Source: a virus. Taken from it: a stretch of 24,642 nucleotides of DNA. The DNA lies in the IMG/VR virus record IMGVR_UViG_3300009537_000164, positions 1 to 24,642 of that record; one strand, given 5' to 3'. A program made the translations under genes and the position numbers. Shown here piece after piece: positions 1 through 8,344 of this stretch (position 1 is the stretch's first letter; the number at the start of each line of letters is the position of its first letter). Below the pieces are notes generated by a model. That model ran no database searches and was not told the origin of the DNA. It was given only the letters and a program-made list of their open reading frames with translations.

Positions 1-130
1 AAAGTGTTTTTGATTTTATCCCCGTTATTTGGGCCAAGTTATCCAAAACGGGATCATAACGCCCAGATCGGACGCCCTCGACAATATCATCATATAGTGC
101 CCCCCAATTCACATTTAAGGGTTTTGGCAT
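1..130 (-). CDS. Partial gene after the lysis cassette, C-terminus outside the window
   Basis: An open frame starts with ATG at 130, one base after the stop of the XhlA-like gene, and runs off the left edge after 43 codons. The visible product begins MPKPLNVNWGALYDDIVEGV and continues with a charged, helical-looking stretch (VRSGRYDPVLDNLAQ). No membrane segment is seen. I do not recognise a family. It sits directly behind the endolysin and holin-like genes, so it belongs to the same late transcript and could be a last lysis or accessory gene. No clear ribosome binding site is visible, so translation may be coupled to the upstream gene. The frame is certain to be open; the function is unknown. 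Confidence 0.6.
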   Translation of the reverse strand, partial: MPKPLNVNWGALYDDIVEGVRSGRYDPVLDNLAQITGIKSKTL

Positions 131-131
131 T

Positions 132-440
132 TTATTTGAATACGGATAAAATCAAATTGCCGACTAGGCCAATCCCTACCGCCCACGCCGACCGGTTAAG
201 ATTGATATATGCCTGGTCCACTTTGTCAACCCTCGCTTTTATTCCCGGCCCGTCGCCATTACCCCTTAATGCCCTGTCGTTTTTCTCGGCCAGGTCCCGG
301 GCGGCCTTTATTTTCTTGTCTTGGTCCTGATTCTTTTGTGCCTGGGCCTCGGTGTAGTGATTAAAATCATTTCTAAATAATATTAATTTTTGTTCAATGT
401 CCCTTAATACTTCTTTATTGGTCCTGTCGTTTCCTGCCAT
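132..440 (-). CDS. XhlA-like membrane protein, probable lysis accessory/holin
   Basis: This 102-residue protein has a charged, coiled-coil-prone N-terminal part (residues about 8-60, rich in K, D, E, Q and A) and one C-terminal membrane segment (residues 84-101, AWAVGIGLVGNLILSVFK). That layout, with a short soluble helical region and a single tail anchor, is the one seen in the haemolysin XhlA family of phage lysis modules. It lies two bases downstream of the GH25 endolysin gene, as expected for a holin or holin partner. The start at 440 is preceded by AGAGGT at good spacing. What I see is the topology and the context; the assignment to XhlA is by resemblance, not by search. Confidence 0.6.
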   Translation of the reverse strand: MAGNDRTNKEVLRDIEQKLILFRNDFNHYTEAQAQKNQDQDKKIKAARDLAEKNDRALRGNGDGPGIKARVDKVDQAYINLNRSAWAVGIGLVGNLILSVFK

Positions 441-442
441 GA

Positions 443-1369
443 TTAAACCTCTTTTCTATTGGTGTCGGCCCAATAACCAACCTCGGTTAATGCCTGGTTA
501 TAACCTAATATCTTGCCGGCCTTTTTACCTTCTTCGAACCGGTCAAGGCTGCCGCCGCCCCCTGGCGCGGGTTCCTCTATTGGGTCCCTAAATTCAAGAT
601 AGGCGTTAAACGCCTCGGCGCTTGAAAAATTACCAACGTTTAGGTCTATCGATGGTGGCCCCGTTTGGTATGATAATTGTTTTAACCCGTTCTCTGGTCC
701 CTTGGCGTTTCCGTCGGCGCTGTATTGCCAAATTTGCCAATCACTAACGCCCGCCGGCAAAACCGGGCTGCTAAATCTTAGATCGTACCGGTCCTGATAA
801 ACGTCGTTAAGCGCGTCATGCCAACCAAAATAGGGATACTGCGCTATCCATAGCGGGTATTTATCCGGGGCCGTTCTTAGCCAATAATTACCATATTGAA
901 ATAACCAATCCTGAATAATGTATCTGTTTGAGTAAAAGAAAACCCTTAACCCCGTTTCGTCCCGCAATGCGTCTATGATCGCCTTTGTATCAAACCCAAA
1001 TCGCATAGATGGCCGATTATTGCGTTTTTCGAAATCTACCGCTAAACCGTCCACGATATAACCCGGCGCCCGTTCCCAACCTTCGCCGGTATCGGCAGCG
1101 CTGGCGCTAGCTGCCTGCAAGATCGTGTCAACCTGATTTTTAACGCCGGCGTCATATCTCAAATAATGATACCCTATGACCTTTGGAACCGGTCGGACCT
1201 GGGTTAACTGCGGCGCTGGTTGGTCCTGGTGAGCCTCTTTGCCTAGGCGTAACCCTGGGTTAATATATCCCCCCTCGGACATTTTGATTATAATAAAATC
1301 GTGCTTTTTAACGCTAGCGTCGTAGGCGGGTTGGTAAGCGCTGTAAATATCGGGGCCTTGTGGTCGCAT
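443..1369 (-). CDS. Endolysin, GH25-type lysozyme
   Basis: The 308-residue product looks like a glycoside hydrolase family 25 muramidase, which cuts the N-acetylmuramic acid to N-acetylglucosamine bond of peptidoglycan at the end of infection. Seen in the sequence are an early acidic residue (D7), FIIIKMSEGGY (25-35), GYHYL (66-70), the catalytic-type VDFE (111-114), a Y-rich strand with WIAQYPY (174-180), WQIWQYS (211-217) and IDLN (241-244). These match the order of beta-barrel motifs in the family. A proline/glycine linker (about 263-275) leads to a short C-terminal helix (276-308) that is not a recognised wall-binding domain. There is no signal peptide, so release should need a holin. The start overlaps the upstream stop as TAATG. 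Confidence 0.85.
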   Translation of the reverse strand: MRPQGPDIYSAYQPAYDASVKKHDFIIIKMSEGGYINPGLRLGKEAHQDQPAPQLTQVRPVPKVIGYHYLRYDAGVKNQVDTILQAASASAADTGEGWERAPGYIVDGLAVDFEKRNNRPSMRFGFDTKAIIDALRDETGLRVFFYSNRYIIQDWLFQYGNYWLRTAPDKYPLWIAQYPYFGWHDALNDVYQDRYDLRFSSPVLPAGVSDWQIWQYSADGNAKGPENGLKQLSYQTGPPSIDLNVGNFSSAEAFNAYLEFRDPIEEPAPGGGGSLDRFEEGKKAGKILGYNQALTEVGYWADTNRKEV

Positions 1370-1941
1370 TATTTTACCGGGTACCTTCGCTTAATTATAA
1401 CCTGATCACTAAAACAATAAGACGCCCGCGGCTGGCCGTCGGGGCCATATAAATATTTTTTTGTCGTGGTTTCCCATGCGTTTTTACTCTCATTAAAAAA
1501 CGCCTCGCCGCGTATCTTGTAGACGGCTCGGCCGCCGTCTACCGGTTCGGGGTCCCAACCCTCAACCAACAAAATGACGCCGTCATCTAGCATGGTACCC
1601 TTTTCGCCCTCCAATACCATAAACCCCTTATCGTTGCGCCCAACCTCGACGGGTAGCGCCTGGCCCTGGCGGTTTTTGACTACCGAATAATAAACGCCGG
1701 CCCCCAAAATTGGACCCAAACCAATACCGTACTGATCAACGCCCTCGGTCGTTTTTGTTGGTTCCTCGGTTGGGTCGCTATCAGGTAACGGGTCCCCGCC
1801 CCGGTCGGGTAATGGTGCCGTTTTATAAGCCTCGGCCAACAAATTAACCGCCTTGGTTAATTCTTTTGTAGCCCTGGTTAATCCCTTGGTGGCCTCGGCT
1901 AATTCATTGTTAATTTTTGTGCTTCCGTCTTGTACTGCCAT
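1369..1941 (-). CDS. Virion-associated protein with N-terminal coiled coil, unknown
   Basis: The product has 190 residues. Residues 8-42 form an amphipathic, heptad-like helix (ELAEATKGLTRATKELTKAV), followed by a proline/aspartate/threonine-rich linker (about 43-70) and a compact C-terminal domain of about 120 residues with many predicted strands. No catalytic motif is recognised. The position between the DNRLRE tail protein and the endolysin suggests a tail-fibre accessory or trimeric tip protein whose N-terminal helix drives oligomerisation. The start at 1941 has AGGAG nine bases upstream. Function is inferred only from context. Confidence 0.7.
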   Translation of the reverse strand: MAVQDGSTKINNELAEATKGLTRATKELTKAVNLLAEAYKTAPLPDRGGDPLPDSDPTEEPTKTTEGVDQYGIGLGPILGAGVYYSVVKNRQGQALPVEVGRNDKGFMVLEGEKGTMLDDGVILLVEGWDPEPVDGGRAVYKIRGEAFFNESKNAWETTTKKYLYGPDGQPRASYCFSDQVIIKRRYPVK

Positions 1942-1958
1942 TTTTTTATTCTCCTATT

Positions 1959-3311
1959 CTAGATAATAAACTTCTGGGACGATTGCGGTATAGTATAAGT
2001 TATAACTAATTTCGGGCGTTCGCTGGCCGTGCCGTAATCCGAGGATCGGAAGTCCTGCTTATCATCGACCTCGGTATCCATCTTGATCAGGAAGCCGTTG
2101 TTGGTGAAGGCGGGCACGCTGCCGCACATCGCTTCCAACTCGGCATAATCAGCGCCGGCCCCATCCAGGGTGAACTGTTTTTCTCCGGCAGCTTCTGTGG
2201 CGGTGAAGGAACGGCTGCCGATCTCGGTGGCTTCGCGGTCGGTGGTGGTGTTGTTGGCCCCGGCGGTACCCCAGTTACTTATGCCGTCATAAGTGTTCCA
2301 GGTCGCGCCTGCCTCCGTCCAGGCTTGCAGTAAACGGTAGACGCGGGCGGTGCGGGTGTTGTCGGAAAATTCGCCGTACTGCCAGATCGAAAGTACACCC
2401 GATGAAATAATGGATCCGCTGGATATTGCAGAAAGATCGAACTGGATGAGCGTGCGGCGGGTGTTGTTGGGGGCGGCATTCTTCTCCCCGACATCAAAAC
2501 CGCTCGTGGTGCCGTAGTTGGTCGTGGCGCTGTTGCTGTCGATCTGGGCATCCTTCCCTGCGGCGGCATCGGGCTGTTCGGAATAGGTCGGGTCGATCGT
2601 TACAGGGAAGGCCGCCGATGATAACCAGTCAACCGGGACCCCCCAATAAATCTTAAACTTTTTGGGGCTTGGTAAATCAACGACGCGGATTAATATTTGT
2701 ATCTCGTCGCCGTTGGCGTCCCATGCGTGACCGGGGTTTATTGTTGTCCCGTCGCCCAATATATGCCCCCCCGTTAGATCGCCGGGCGCTGGCGGCGTTC
2801 CAAAAATATCTAAATGTTCCGTTTCAATTACGAATCGATCGCCTGACAAACCCGGCGGTAAGTTATCTATTATTAATTGCTCTTTGACGCCGTTCTCTTT
2901 GTTTATTTGCTCAAATTTATATATTCCGTGCTCCCTGGTTAACCGGTCCCCGTTTGCAATCGCCCCCGAAAACCCTACAAACTCGGTATAACTATCGCCG
3001 TTAATGTCTAATACGCCGGCGCCCCTTGATATATACCTGGATACCCGCCCCTTAAATCCGACTTCGCCGGTTGATTGTAACAAACCCGGCGCCCCCGCCC
3101 CGGCGTAAACATTATTAACGACGCTTAACCCGGTATCTATCGGCGCCATGACCCGCCCCCCGGTATCATAATAGGCCGGCTGAACCTGTAAAACGGTTAC
3201 GCGATGGCGCGGCCCGCCGTTATTAAAGGTTATACCATGCCTGGTCATGCCAACAATAGGTTTACTCGATAACGGACTGGACGCCATAAAATCGTTATGC
3301 CAGTTAACCAT
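1959..3311 (-). CDS. Tail/host-contact protein with C-terminal DNRLRE domain
   Basis: The 450-residue product has two parts. Residues 1-240 are phage-like, strand-rich and end in the FPVTIDPTYS motif that commonly precedes DNRLRE modules. Residues about 245-446 form a DNRLRE-type jelly-roll domain: DAQIDSNSATTNYGT, LIQFDLSAI, WTEAGATWN, and RPKLVITYT at the end are characteristic. Such domains occur on secreted and cell-surface proteins, often carbohydrate-associated, so a role in host adhesion is likely. The DNA for the domain (about 1995-2610) prefers AAC, GGC, CTG, ATC and AAG, while neighbouring phage genes prefer AAT, TTA, ATA and AAA. That points to recent acquisition. The start overlaps the upstream stop as TAATG; ATG at residue 9 is an alternative. 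Confidence 0.8.
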   Translation of the reverse strand: MVNWHNDFMASSPLSSKPIVGMTRHGITFNNGGPRHRVTVLQVQPAYYDTGGRVMAPIDTGLSVVNNVYAGAGAPGLLQSTGEVGFKGRVSRYISRGAGVLDINGDSYTEFVGFSGAIANGDRLTREHGIYKFEQINKENGVKEQLIIDNLPPGLSGDRFVIETEHLDIFGTPPAPGDLTGGHILGDGTTINPGHAWDANGDEIQILIRVVDLPSPKKFKIYWGVPVDWLSSAAFPVTIDPTYSEQPDAAAGKDAQIDSNSATTNYGTTSGFDVGEKNAAPNNTRRTLIQFDLSAISSGSIISSGVLSIWQYGEFSDNTRTARVYRLLQAWTEAGATWNTYDGISNWGTAGANNTTTDREATEIGSRSFTATEAAGEKQFTLDGAGADYAELEAMCGSVPAFTNNGFLIKMDTEVDDKQDFRSSDYGTASERPKLVITYTIPQSSQKFII

Positions 3312-3799
3312 TATGACCCCGCCACTTGTATACCAACCGTTACGATCAACCCTACGGCCGCCGTACTGTGTACCGCGTCAATATCAATCCTTAATAAATC
3401 GCCGGTCGCCACGTCGTCGTTTGACGTGTTAATAACCGCCGCGGTTGCCGCCGTATCCGTAGACGTTTCGCCGCTGTCAATGGTCATTTTTGTACTTAAA
3501 ACATCTACGGCATCGGTAACGTTATGTATTTGTATATCTTCGGTGCCGGTCGTGCCCGCCGTCAAAACGTCGGCCCGTACTTCGACAATATTGCCCGACG
3601 TTATCCCGGCCGGTATAATAAAATAGGCCGCCCCGTCGCCGGCGGCGTTATTTGTCGCGTTGGCAAAACTGAAAACCTCAATTTGATAATATCGTATCGT
3701 TTCGCGCAATGCCACAAGATTATCTATAATATCCGTATTATAGATCGACGACGTTATTAACGTCCCCGTGGTTCTTTGGGTTGGGTTGGTCCATGCCAT
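3311..3799 (-). CDS. Tail fibre / virion structural protein
   Basis: The product has 162 residues. The N-terminus (WTNPTQRTTGTLITSSIYNT followed by DIIDNLVAL) resembles the attachment motif at the start of many phage tail-fibre or receptor-binding proteins, in which a Trp/Thr-rich strand leads into a short helix with a conserved Asn-Leu pair. The rest is Thr, Ala, Val and Asp rich and looks like repeated beta strands without cysteine. It sits between the tail-tip proteins and the DNRLRE protein, so a small fibre or fibre adaptor is the best reading. The start has AGGAG upstream at normal spacing. Confidence 0.65.
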   Translation of the reverse strand: MAWTNPTQRTTGTLITSSIYNTDIIDNLVALRETIRYYQIEVFSFANATNNAAGDGAAYFIIPAGITSGNIVEVRADVLTAGTTGTEDIQIHNVTDAVDVLSTKMTIDSGETSTDTAATAAVINTSNDDVATGDLLRIDIDAVHSTAAVGLIVTVGIQVAGS

Positions 3800-3805
3800 A
3801 AAAAA

Positions 3806-4228
3806 TTAAACTCCTATGCCGTTGGCCTCGTTCTGTTTTTTTAGGTCCTCGGTCGTTTCGTCGCTGTGCCAGGTCCTTAAATTAGGATTAGACCTTAATA
3901 ATAAAATTCTCTCAATTTCGCCGCGGTTGCCGGGCCATAAAACCCGCCGGGCATAATAGCCGTTATTCGCGTTTACACAATTCGGACAAATAAAACCGTG
4001 GTCCGGTTCTATCACAACGCTTTCATTGCATACGTCGCAATTAACCGCCCAATTAGAATAATTAACCCATGCCTTTAACGGTTTTTTGCCTATCCCGGCG
4101 CCCTGGCGTATATCCCAATTGTACCAAGTCCCCGGCCAACGCTCATTAATCATTTGATCAACATAATCTTTGTATTCCTGACCCCTCAATCTTAACAACG
4201 GCTGCATGTTTGCGGTCCTAATTTGCAT
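3806..4228 (-). CDS. Small zinc-ribbon protein inside the tail cluster, unknown
   Basis: From ATG at 4228 the product has 140 residues. It carries a treble-clef or zinc-ribbon-like four-cysteine motif: CDVC, then sixteen residues later CPNC (about residues 65-87 of this form). Around it are basic and aromatic residues (WPGTWYNWDIRQG) and a C-terminal region rich in Arg, Leu and Glu. I chose ATG 4228 because AAAGGA lies ten bases upstream; a GTG at 4249 that overlaps the upstream stop would add seven residues. A metal-binding protein between tail-tip genes is unusual. It could be a structural tip component stabilised by zinc or an unrelated inserted gene. Confidence 0.65.
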   Translation of the reverse strand: MQIRTANMQPLLRLRGQEYKDYVDQMINERWPGTWYNWDIRQGAGIGKKPLKAWVNYSNWAVNCDVCNESVVIEPDHGFICPNCVNANNGYYARRVLWPGNRGEIERILLLRSNPNLRTWHSDETTEDLKKQNEANGIGV

Positions 4229-4245
4229 GATCTTGCAATCCTTTC

Positions 4246-5817
4246 TCACATCGGTCCTATATAGGTTGTATTTTCTAACTCGCTATAACCGGTCGTTCCA
4301 AGTAACCAATAACTAGACGGGTCGGCCGCCTCTAGGCCCCATGTAACCCGGGACACGCCCCGGGCATTTTTAAAACGTTCGCTAATAATAAAATATTCTT
4401 TTGTCGTGGTCCCGGTTTGTGTTTCACTTATCTTGATACGGTCCCCAATCGTGCGCGCCAACCCCTGGGCGGCGGCGTTGGTGCTATATTGTAGGTCCAG
4501 GGTCATGGATGTTATATTACCCCTGGGATCCTTGCGTAAGTCTACAATATAATTGGCCAATAATTGGGCGTCGTTTAAATTATCCATTTCGGCGGGGTGT
4601 GTGTACTTTTGTCGGCCGTAGTCAGAAATGCTTGTATCGTCCTGGGCGACGGCGTCCAATACGCCAAAATCGGTTATAAGGGTGCCTCGGACCTGGGCGC
4701 CGGCCATTACCCAAACTTCGCCGGGGTCGGTGCTGGTGTATGTAATAACCGCCTCTGTCGCCCCCTCGCTGTCTATTGCCGCCGTAACCCTGGCGGTTTT
4801 GTCGCCCCCCGTCCCGTCCTCCATGGTATTGGCGTTAAAGTCGGTCCCTCCCGATGGTGTAACGGCGTCCTTGCCTGCAATTCGGGCGCCCTCGCTTTGC
4901 CCTTCGTATCTAAATCTAATGGTTTTGGTCCCGTTGGGGAGTATCTTAAAGGCCCCGTCATACGTTCCCAAAACCGACGGGCTGCCCCCCTCCAATCTAT
5001 AGCGGGCCTTAACGGTCACGTCGTTAATAACGTCGTCGCCGTACTTATAACCTAACTCTATCATGTCGTCATTAAAGGTATACGATACGGTCGTATTTAA
5101 TATTAAGTGGTTTCGATTAAAAAAATTGATAACCCCGTTGCGGTCAACAAACAGGCGCCCAAACTCCCGGCCGGTAACTTCTTGTAATGCCTGGTATACG
5201 TTGGCGTCATTTCCCCAATTATCCCCGACATACATTAATGAACCTATGCCCGTATCGGCGTTTAGGTAGTCGGTCACGGTGCCCAATATTGTATTATTCC
5301 CTAGCTCACTAAACCCAACCTGACCCAATAACCAACGCCCCGAAAACCCGGGCGGGTATATCAAAGTATTAGCTAAAATTGTGGTTATTGCCTGGTCGGC
5401 TGTTATGTTTTCTTGCACCGATATAGATACCTCGGCGGTTTGAATACGGGATAAATACCCCCGGGCAATAATCTCGGTCGTTAATCGGTTGGGGCCTGGA
5501 TCCGGGTTGATTTCCTCAATCCATCCAACAAAATGAGTACGGTCCGTAGCTGAATAATTAGACGTAACCTTAATAACCCGCCCCTTTGTAAAATTACCGT
5601 ACCGGCTGGCGCTTGAATACTCCGGACTAAATTCTTTGTCGTTATTTCGCAACACTAGGGTTAATTCGGCTGCCTTGGCTATTGTGTCAAACGGCTTAGA
5701 AAACCCTAACTCCCATGCGGCGCTAATGACAAAGGCGCTTATATCCTCCCCCGTCCCCGAAAAATCGGCATCCTTATCCAGGTCTATAGCGTAGGTCCAA
5801 GTAATATTATTAAGCAT
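4246..5817 (-). CDS. Tail-tip/baseplate protein (distal tail or tail-associated type)
   Basis: The gene lies directly after the tape measure, where siphophages encode the distal-tail and tail-tip hub proteins. The 523-residue product is strand-rich throughout, with a long central region typical of tail-tip scaffolds. The motif WLLG..G.SEL occurs twice, at about residues 162-172 and again at the extreme C-terminus (about 502-512), where similar WLLG motifs end many phage minor tail proteins. I chose ATG 5817, which overlaps the tape-measure stop by eight bases; the frame stays open upstream to a GTG at 5850 that would overlap more. Assignment rests on position and general composition; the exact hub, Dit or Tal identity is open. 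Confidence 0.7.
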   Translation of the reverse strand: MLNNITWTYAIDLDKDADFSGTGEDISAFVISAAWELGFSKPFDTIAKAAELTLVLRNNDKEFSPEYSSASRYGNFTKGRVIKVTSNYSATDRTHFVGWIEEINPDPGPNRLTTEIIARGYLSRIQTAEVSISVQENITADQAITTILANTLIYPPGFSGRWLLGQVGFSELGNNTILGTVTDYLNADTGIGSLMYVGDNWGNDANVYQALQEVTGREFGRLFVDRNGVINFFNRNHLILNTTVSYTFNDDMIELGYKYGDDVINDVTVKARYRLEGGSPSVLGTYDGAFKILPNGTKTIRFRYEGQSEGARIAGKDAVTPSGGTDFNANTMEDGTGGDKTARVTAAIDSEGATEAVITYTSTDPGEVWVMAGAQVRGTLITDFGVLDAVAQDDTSISDYGRQKYTHPAEMDNLNDAQLLANYIVDLRKDPRGNITSMTLDLQYSTNAAAQGLARTIGDRIKISETQTGTTTKEYFIISERFKNARGVSRVTWGLEAADPSSYWLLGTTGYSELENTTYIGPM

Positions 5818-7675
5818 TTGCGAACTTCTTACCCCGGCGCTTGGCCTCACGTTCGACGCCCTCGAAGAATTTTGCCGGGTCGTCGTTGCCGTATATATTG
5901 ACGGTTTGTATAGATATATTCCCGCCCCCGCCCTGTACGCCGCCGGCTGCCTTTAGTCCGTTATTGCTGATTATTTCACCCGCCCGATCTGCAATGAACA
6001 ACTCCGGCCCTAACTCTCCAACCCGAACCGCATCACCCGGCTTAACTTTGCCGCCGGTTGCCATCCCCCCTATTAACCCGCTGGTCGAACTTTTCCCGCT
6101 TGCCCGCTTGGTCTTTCTGGGGCCGGTTAATTCTGGGCCAAAAACAATATCCCCCGCAAACGCCGACGCCCCTAAATTCCCGCCGGTGTATTTTGTGTCT
6201 ATTGACACACTGGCGTTTACCATCATGCCGTTAATTTCGTTTAGTCTGTCTAGTACGTCCTGCAATGTATCGGCTGACGCAAAAATAGACATTACGAACG
6301 CGTCGGGCAATGGGGTTATACCCTGCATGACCGCGATAGCCTCGGCGCTGTTTCTTTCCAATCCTTTAGTCAACTTCCCGGCAATGTCTAACCCGTTCCC
6401 AAGGTCCTGTCCACTGACGGCGGCGGCGTGCATACCTTCGACCAATCCCTGCAATGCGTCGCCCCCTTTGTTTTGCCATTCGATCGTATCTTTTAGATTC
6501 TCAATATAACTCCCCAAGTTGGTATTAATATCGTCGAACGCTACGGCGCCTTCGCGGATGGTATCAACAAAATTTTGGGCGCCTGGTTCCCCCATTACGT
6601 TTATCATTTCCGTTATACTTTCGGTCGCCAATCCGGTCCGCATGGCGTAGGCTTCGGCCGTCCATGCGCCCCTTTCCATAAATTGGTTTTGTTCGGATTG
6701 TCTAACGGCGGCATACTCGACCGCCTCGGCGTAATTTAACAATTCGCCGCTTGATGTCCTGTACTTCGCCGCCACCGTGTCAGCGGTTAAAACGCCGGTG
6801 TCTAAGGCGGCGTTAAGTATGTTCTCCATTTGTACCAACTGACTTGCCGCCGTAACCGCTGGCCCTAACGCTTGGCTTATCCACGCCTTAAAGCTGTTTG
6901 TTAAATTCTCCGTATTGGCCCTTAGAACGCTGTATGGGTCGGCCAGGCTTTCAACGGATCCGCCGACTTGATCAATAAGTACTTTGCCAGCGCGTAACGT
7001 TTCATTTAATAACGCCTGCTTTTGTTCCTCTGCTGTTAATGCCTCGACCGATTTCCCCAACATGGCGGCATATTTCTCGTTCGCCTCACCTATCCGAATT
7101 GTAAGGCCCAAATTATCGAGTATCAGGGGGCTGGCACGTTTTACCCCTAACGCTAAACTCTGGTACTGCTGTTCGACGGACCCAAGGGCGGGGTTAAGTT
7201 TATTAGCCGCCCGGGCAATAAGTAATAATTCCGGTGTAGCCTTGGCCAAACTCGTGGCTAACTTGCCCTGTGTCCCGGCTAACAAAGCCGACGTTGACGA
7301 CATAAGGTTAAGGGTTGGTATCGTCCCCCCGGCAGCGCTTTTCAACTGGTTAAGGATGGTAGGCCCCGCCCCGACCTTTTGCATTAATAGATCGAAACTT
7401 TCGCCCGTTTGCCTTATCTGCGCCCCTTGCTCCGATAAATCAAAGGTTTTCTTAAGTGCAAAACCAACACCGGCAACGGCAGCGGTTAACGGTATGGCCT
7501 TCTTTTTAAGGTCTTCGTAGGATTTCGATAAATCCTGGGTCGCCTTGGTAGTCCCCGCGGTTGCTTTTTTCTGCTTTTCTATTATTGCCCGGGTTTCGGC
7601 CAATAGCGGGTTAAGTTTTTTAACCTGTGCGCTGGCCTTGTCCTGGTATTCTAAGGTAAATTTAACGCCTGCCAT
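5810..7675 (-). CDS. Tail tape measure protein
   Basis: This 621-residue protein sets tail length and lies just downstream of the frameshifted chaperone genes, the classic place. The N-terminus is a long basic coiled coil (residues 1-60, rich in K, A, Q). It is followed by a hydrophobic stretch (AIPLTAAVAGVGFAL, about 60-74), long Ala/Leu-rich helices, and a C-terminal Gly-rich segment with GGMATGGKVKPGDAVRVGE and LFIADRAGEIIS, which is typical of tape-measure C-termini. At about 0.15 nm per residue the length would give a tail near 90 nm. There is no lysozyme or peptidase domain. The start overlaps the preceding stop as TAATG. Confidence 0.88.
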   Translation of the reverse strand: MAGVKFTLEYQDKASAQVKKLNPLLAETRAIIEKQKKATAGTTKATQDLSKSYEDLKKKAIPLTAAVAGVGFALKKTFDLSEQGAQIRQTGESFDLLMQKVGAGPTILNQLKSAAGGTIPTLNLMSSTSALLAGTQGKLATSLAKATPELLLIARAANKLNPALGSVEQQYQSLALGVKRASPLILDNLGLTIRIGEANEKYAAMLGKSVEALTAEEQKQALLNETLRAGKVLIDQVGGSVESLADPYSVLRANTENLTNSFKAWISQALGPAVTAASQLVQMENILNAALDTGVLTADTVAAKYRTSSGELLNYAEAVEYAAVRQSEQNQFMERGAWTAEAYAMRTGLATESITEMINVMGEPGAQNFVDTIREGAVAFDDINTNLGSYIENLKDTIEWQNKGGDALQGLVEGMHAAAVSGQDLGNGLDIAGKLTKGLERNSAEAIAVMQGITPLPDAFVMSIFASADTLQDVLDRLNEINGMMVNASVSIDTKYTGGNLGASAFAGDIVFGPELTGPRKTKRASGKSSTSGLIGGMATGGKVKPGDAVRVGELGPELFIADRAGEIISNNGLKAAGGVQGGGGNISIQTVNIYGNDDPAKFFEGVEREAKRRGKKFANA

Positions 7676-8306
7676 TATTGCGGGTCAATCCATCCTTTAT
7701 CAATTGCCATTAACATAGCTTCGCTTAATGTCTTGGCGGCCGTTGGGTTTTGTTTGGTCCACGTCTGCCAGTCTTTCGACCCTGCCCGATCCTCGTACCA
7801 AAAAACCACATTTTCGGCTGTAACCATGTTTTCAATCTCGAACCAATTTAAGGCCCGGCCGTAAACTCCCAAAACACCAAAACGATCGACATAATTTAGC
7901 GCCGCCAAATCGCCGGGGGCGGCGGCGTTTTGCCCATTATCTGCGTAGACATACGCCGCCGCCCTTACTATTTTTTTTTGTCTTGCCAGTCGTTCACGAA
8001 ATCGTTAACCTGGTTTGCAACCCACAGAATAACGCTTGTCGCGTCCGGGTCCGTCACCTCGGATAAATCGGCGTATAAATCGGGCAATGACTTACACTCC
8101 CAACTAGCCGGATCGATCATTAACCCGGCGCCCGCCCATAAATGAGGGACGTACAAACTCCCGGCCGCCGTTAACATTAGGCTTACGTATTTAATATGCA
8201 AATCTACTGTTATCGGGTTTTTCATCCTGAATTTAACGCCTAGGTCTTTTTGTTCATACTCTCGGGACAGGGTAACGGGGTTACTATCTTTTTCTTCGCT
8301 GCTCAT
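7675..8306 (-). CDS. Tail assembly chaperone, long form made by -1 frameshift (gpGT-like)
   Basis: Ribosomes reading the upstream frame can slip back one base on the A9 run at 7971-7979 and continue into the next open frame. The result is a product of about 210 residues: 112 from the first frame, then 98 beginning IVRAAAYVYADN. The downstream frame has no ATG or GTG start and no separate ribosome binding site before 7908, where only a TTG occurs, so it is best explained as the second half of this fusion. In siphophages such G/GT pairs sit between tail tube and tape measure and bind the tape measure during assembly, exactly as here. The coordinates span both frames and the shift. Confidence 0.75.
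7968..8306 (-). CDS. Tail assembly chaperone, short form (gpG-like)
   Basis: The zero-frame product has 112 residues and ends DWQDKKK just before TAG, immediately after the A9 run. It is mostly alpha-helical, acidic at the C-terminus, and has no recognised enzymatic motif. Position between the tail-tube genes and the tape measure identifies it as the abundant short chaperone that coats the tape measure before tube assembly. The start ATG at 8306 has only a weak purine stretch upstream (GTGAAAGTG). Family membership was not tested by search; the frameshift architecture and synteny carry the call. Confidence 0.75.
   Translation of the reverse strand: MSSEEKDSNPVTLSREYEQKDLGVKFRMKNPITVDLHIKYVSLMLTAAGSLYVPHLWAGAGLMIDPASWECKSLPDLYADLSEVTDPDATSVILWVANQVNDFVNDWQDKKK
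7971..7979 (-). other. Slippery A9 run for programmed -1 frameshift
   Basis: On the minus strand the codons GAC AAA AAA AAA TAG place nine adenines directly before the stop of the short chaperone. Slipping back one base gives ATA GTA AGG and a frame that stays open to 7675. The two frames differ by exactly -1. Homopolymer slippage by RNA polymerase would give a similar fusion. A GC-rich stretch (GGGCGGCGGCG) follows seven bases later and could form a stimulatory structure with GCCGCCGCC about 45 bases further on. Confidence 0.75.
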
Positions 8307-8344
8307 TTGTAAACACTTTCACTGGGTTTTGACAAAATGCGCTA

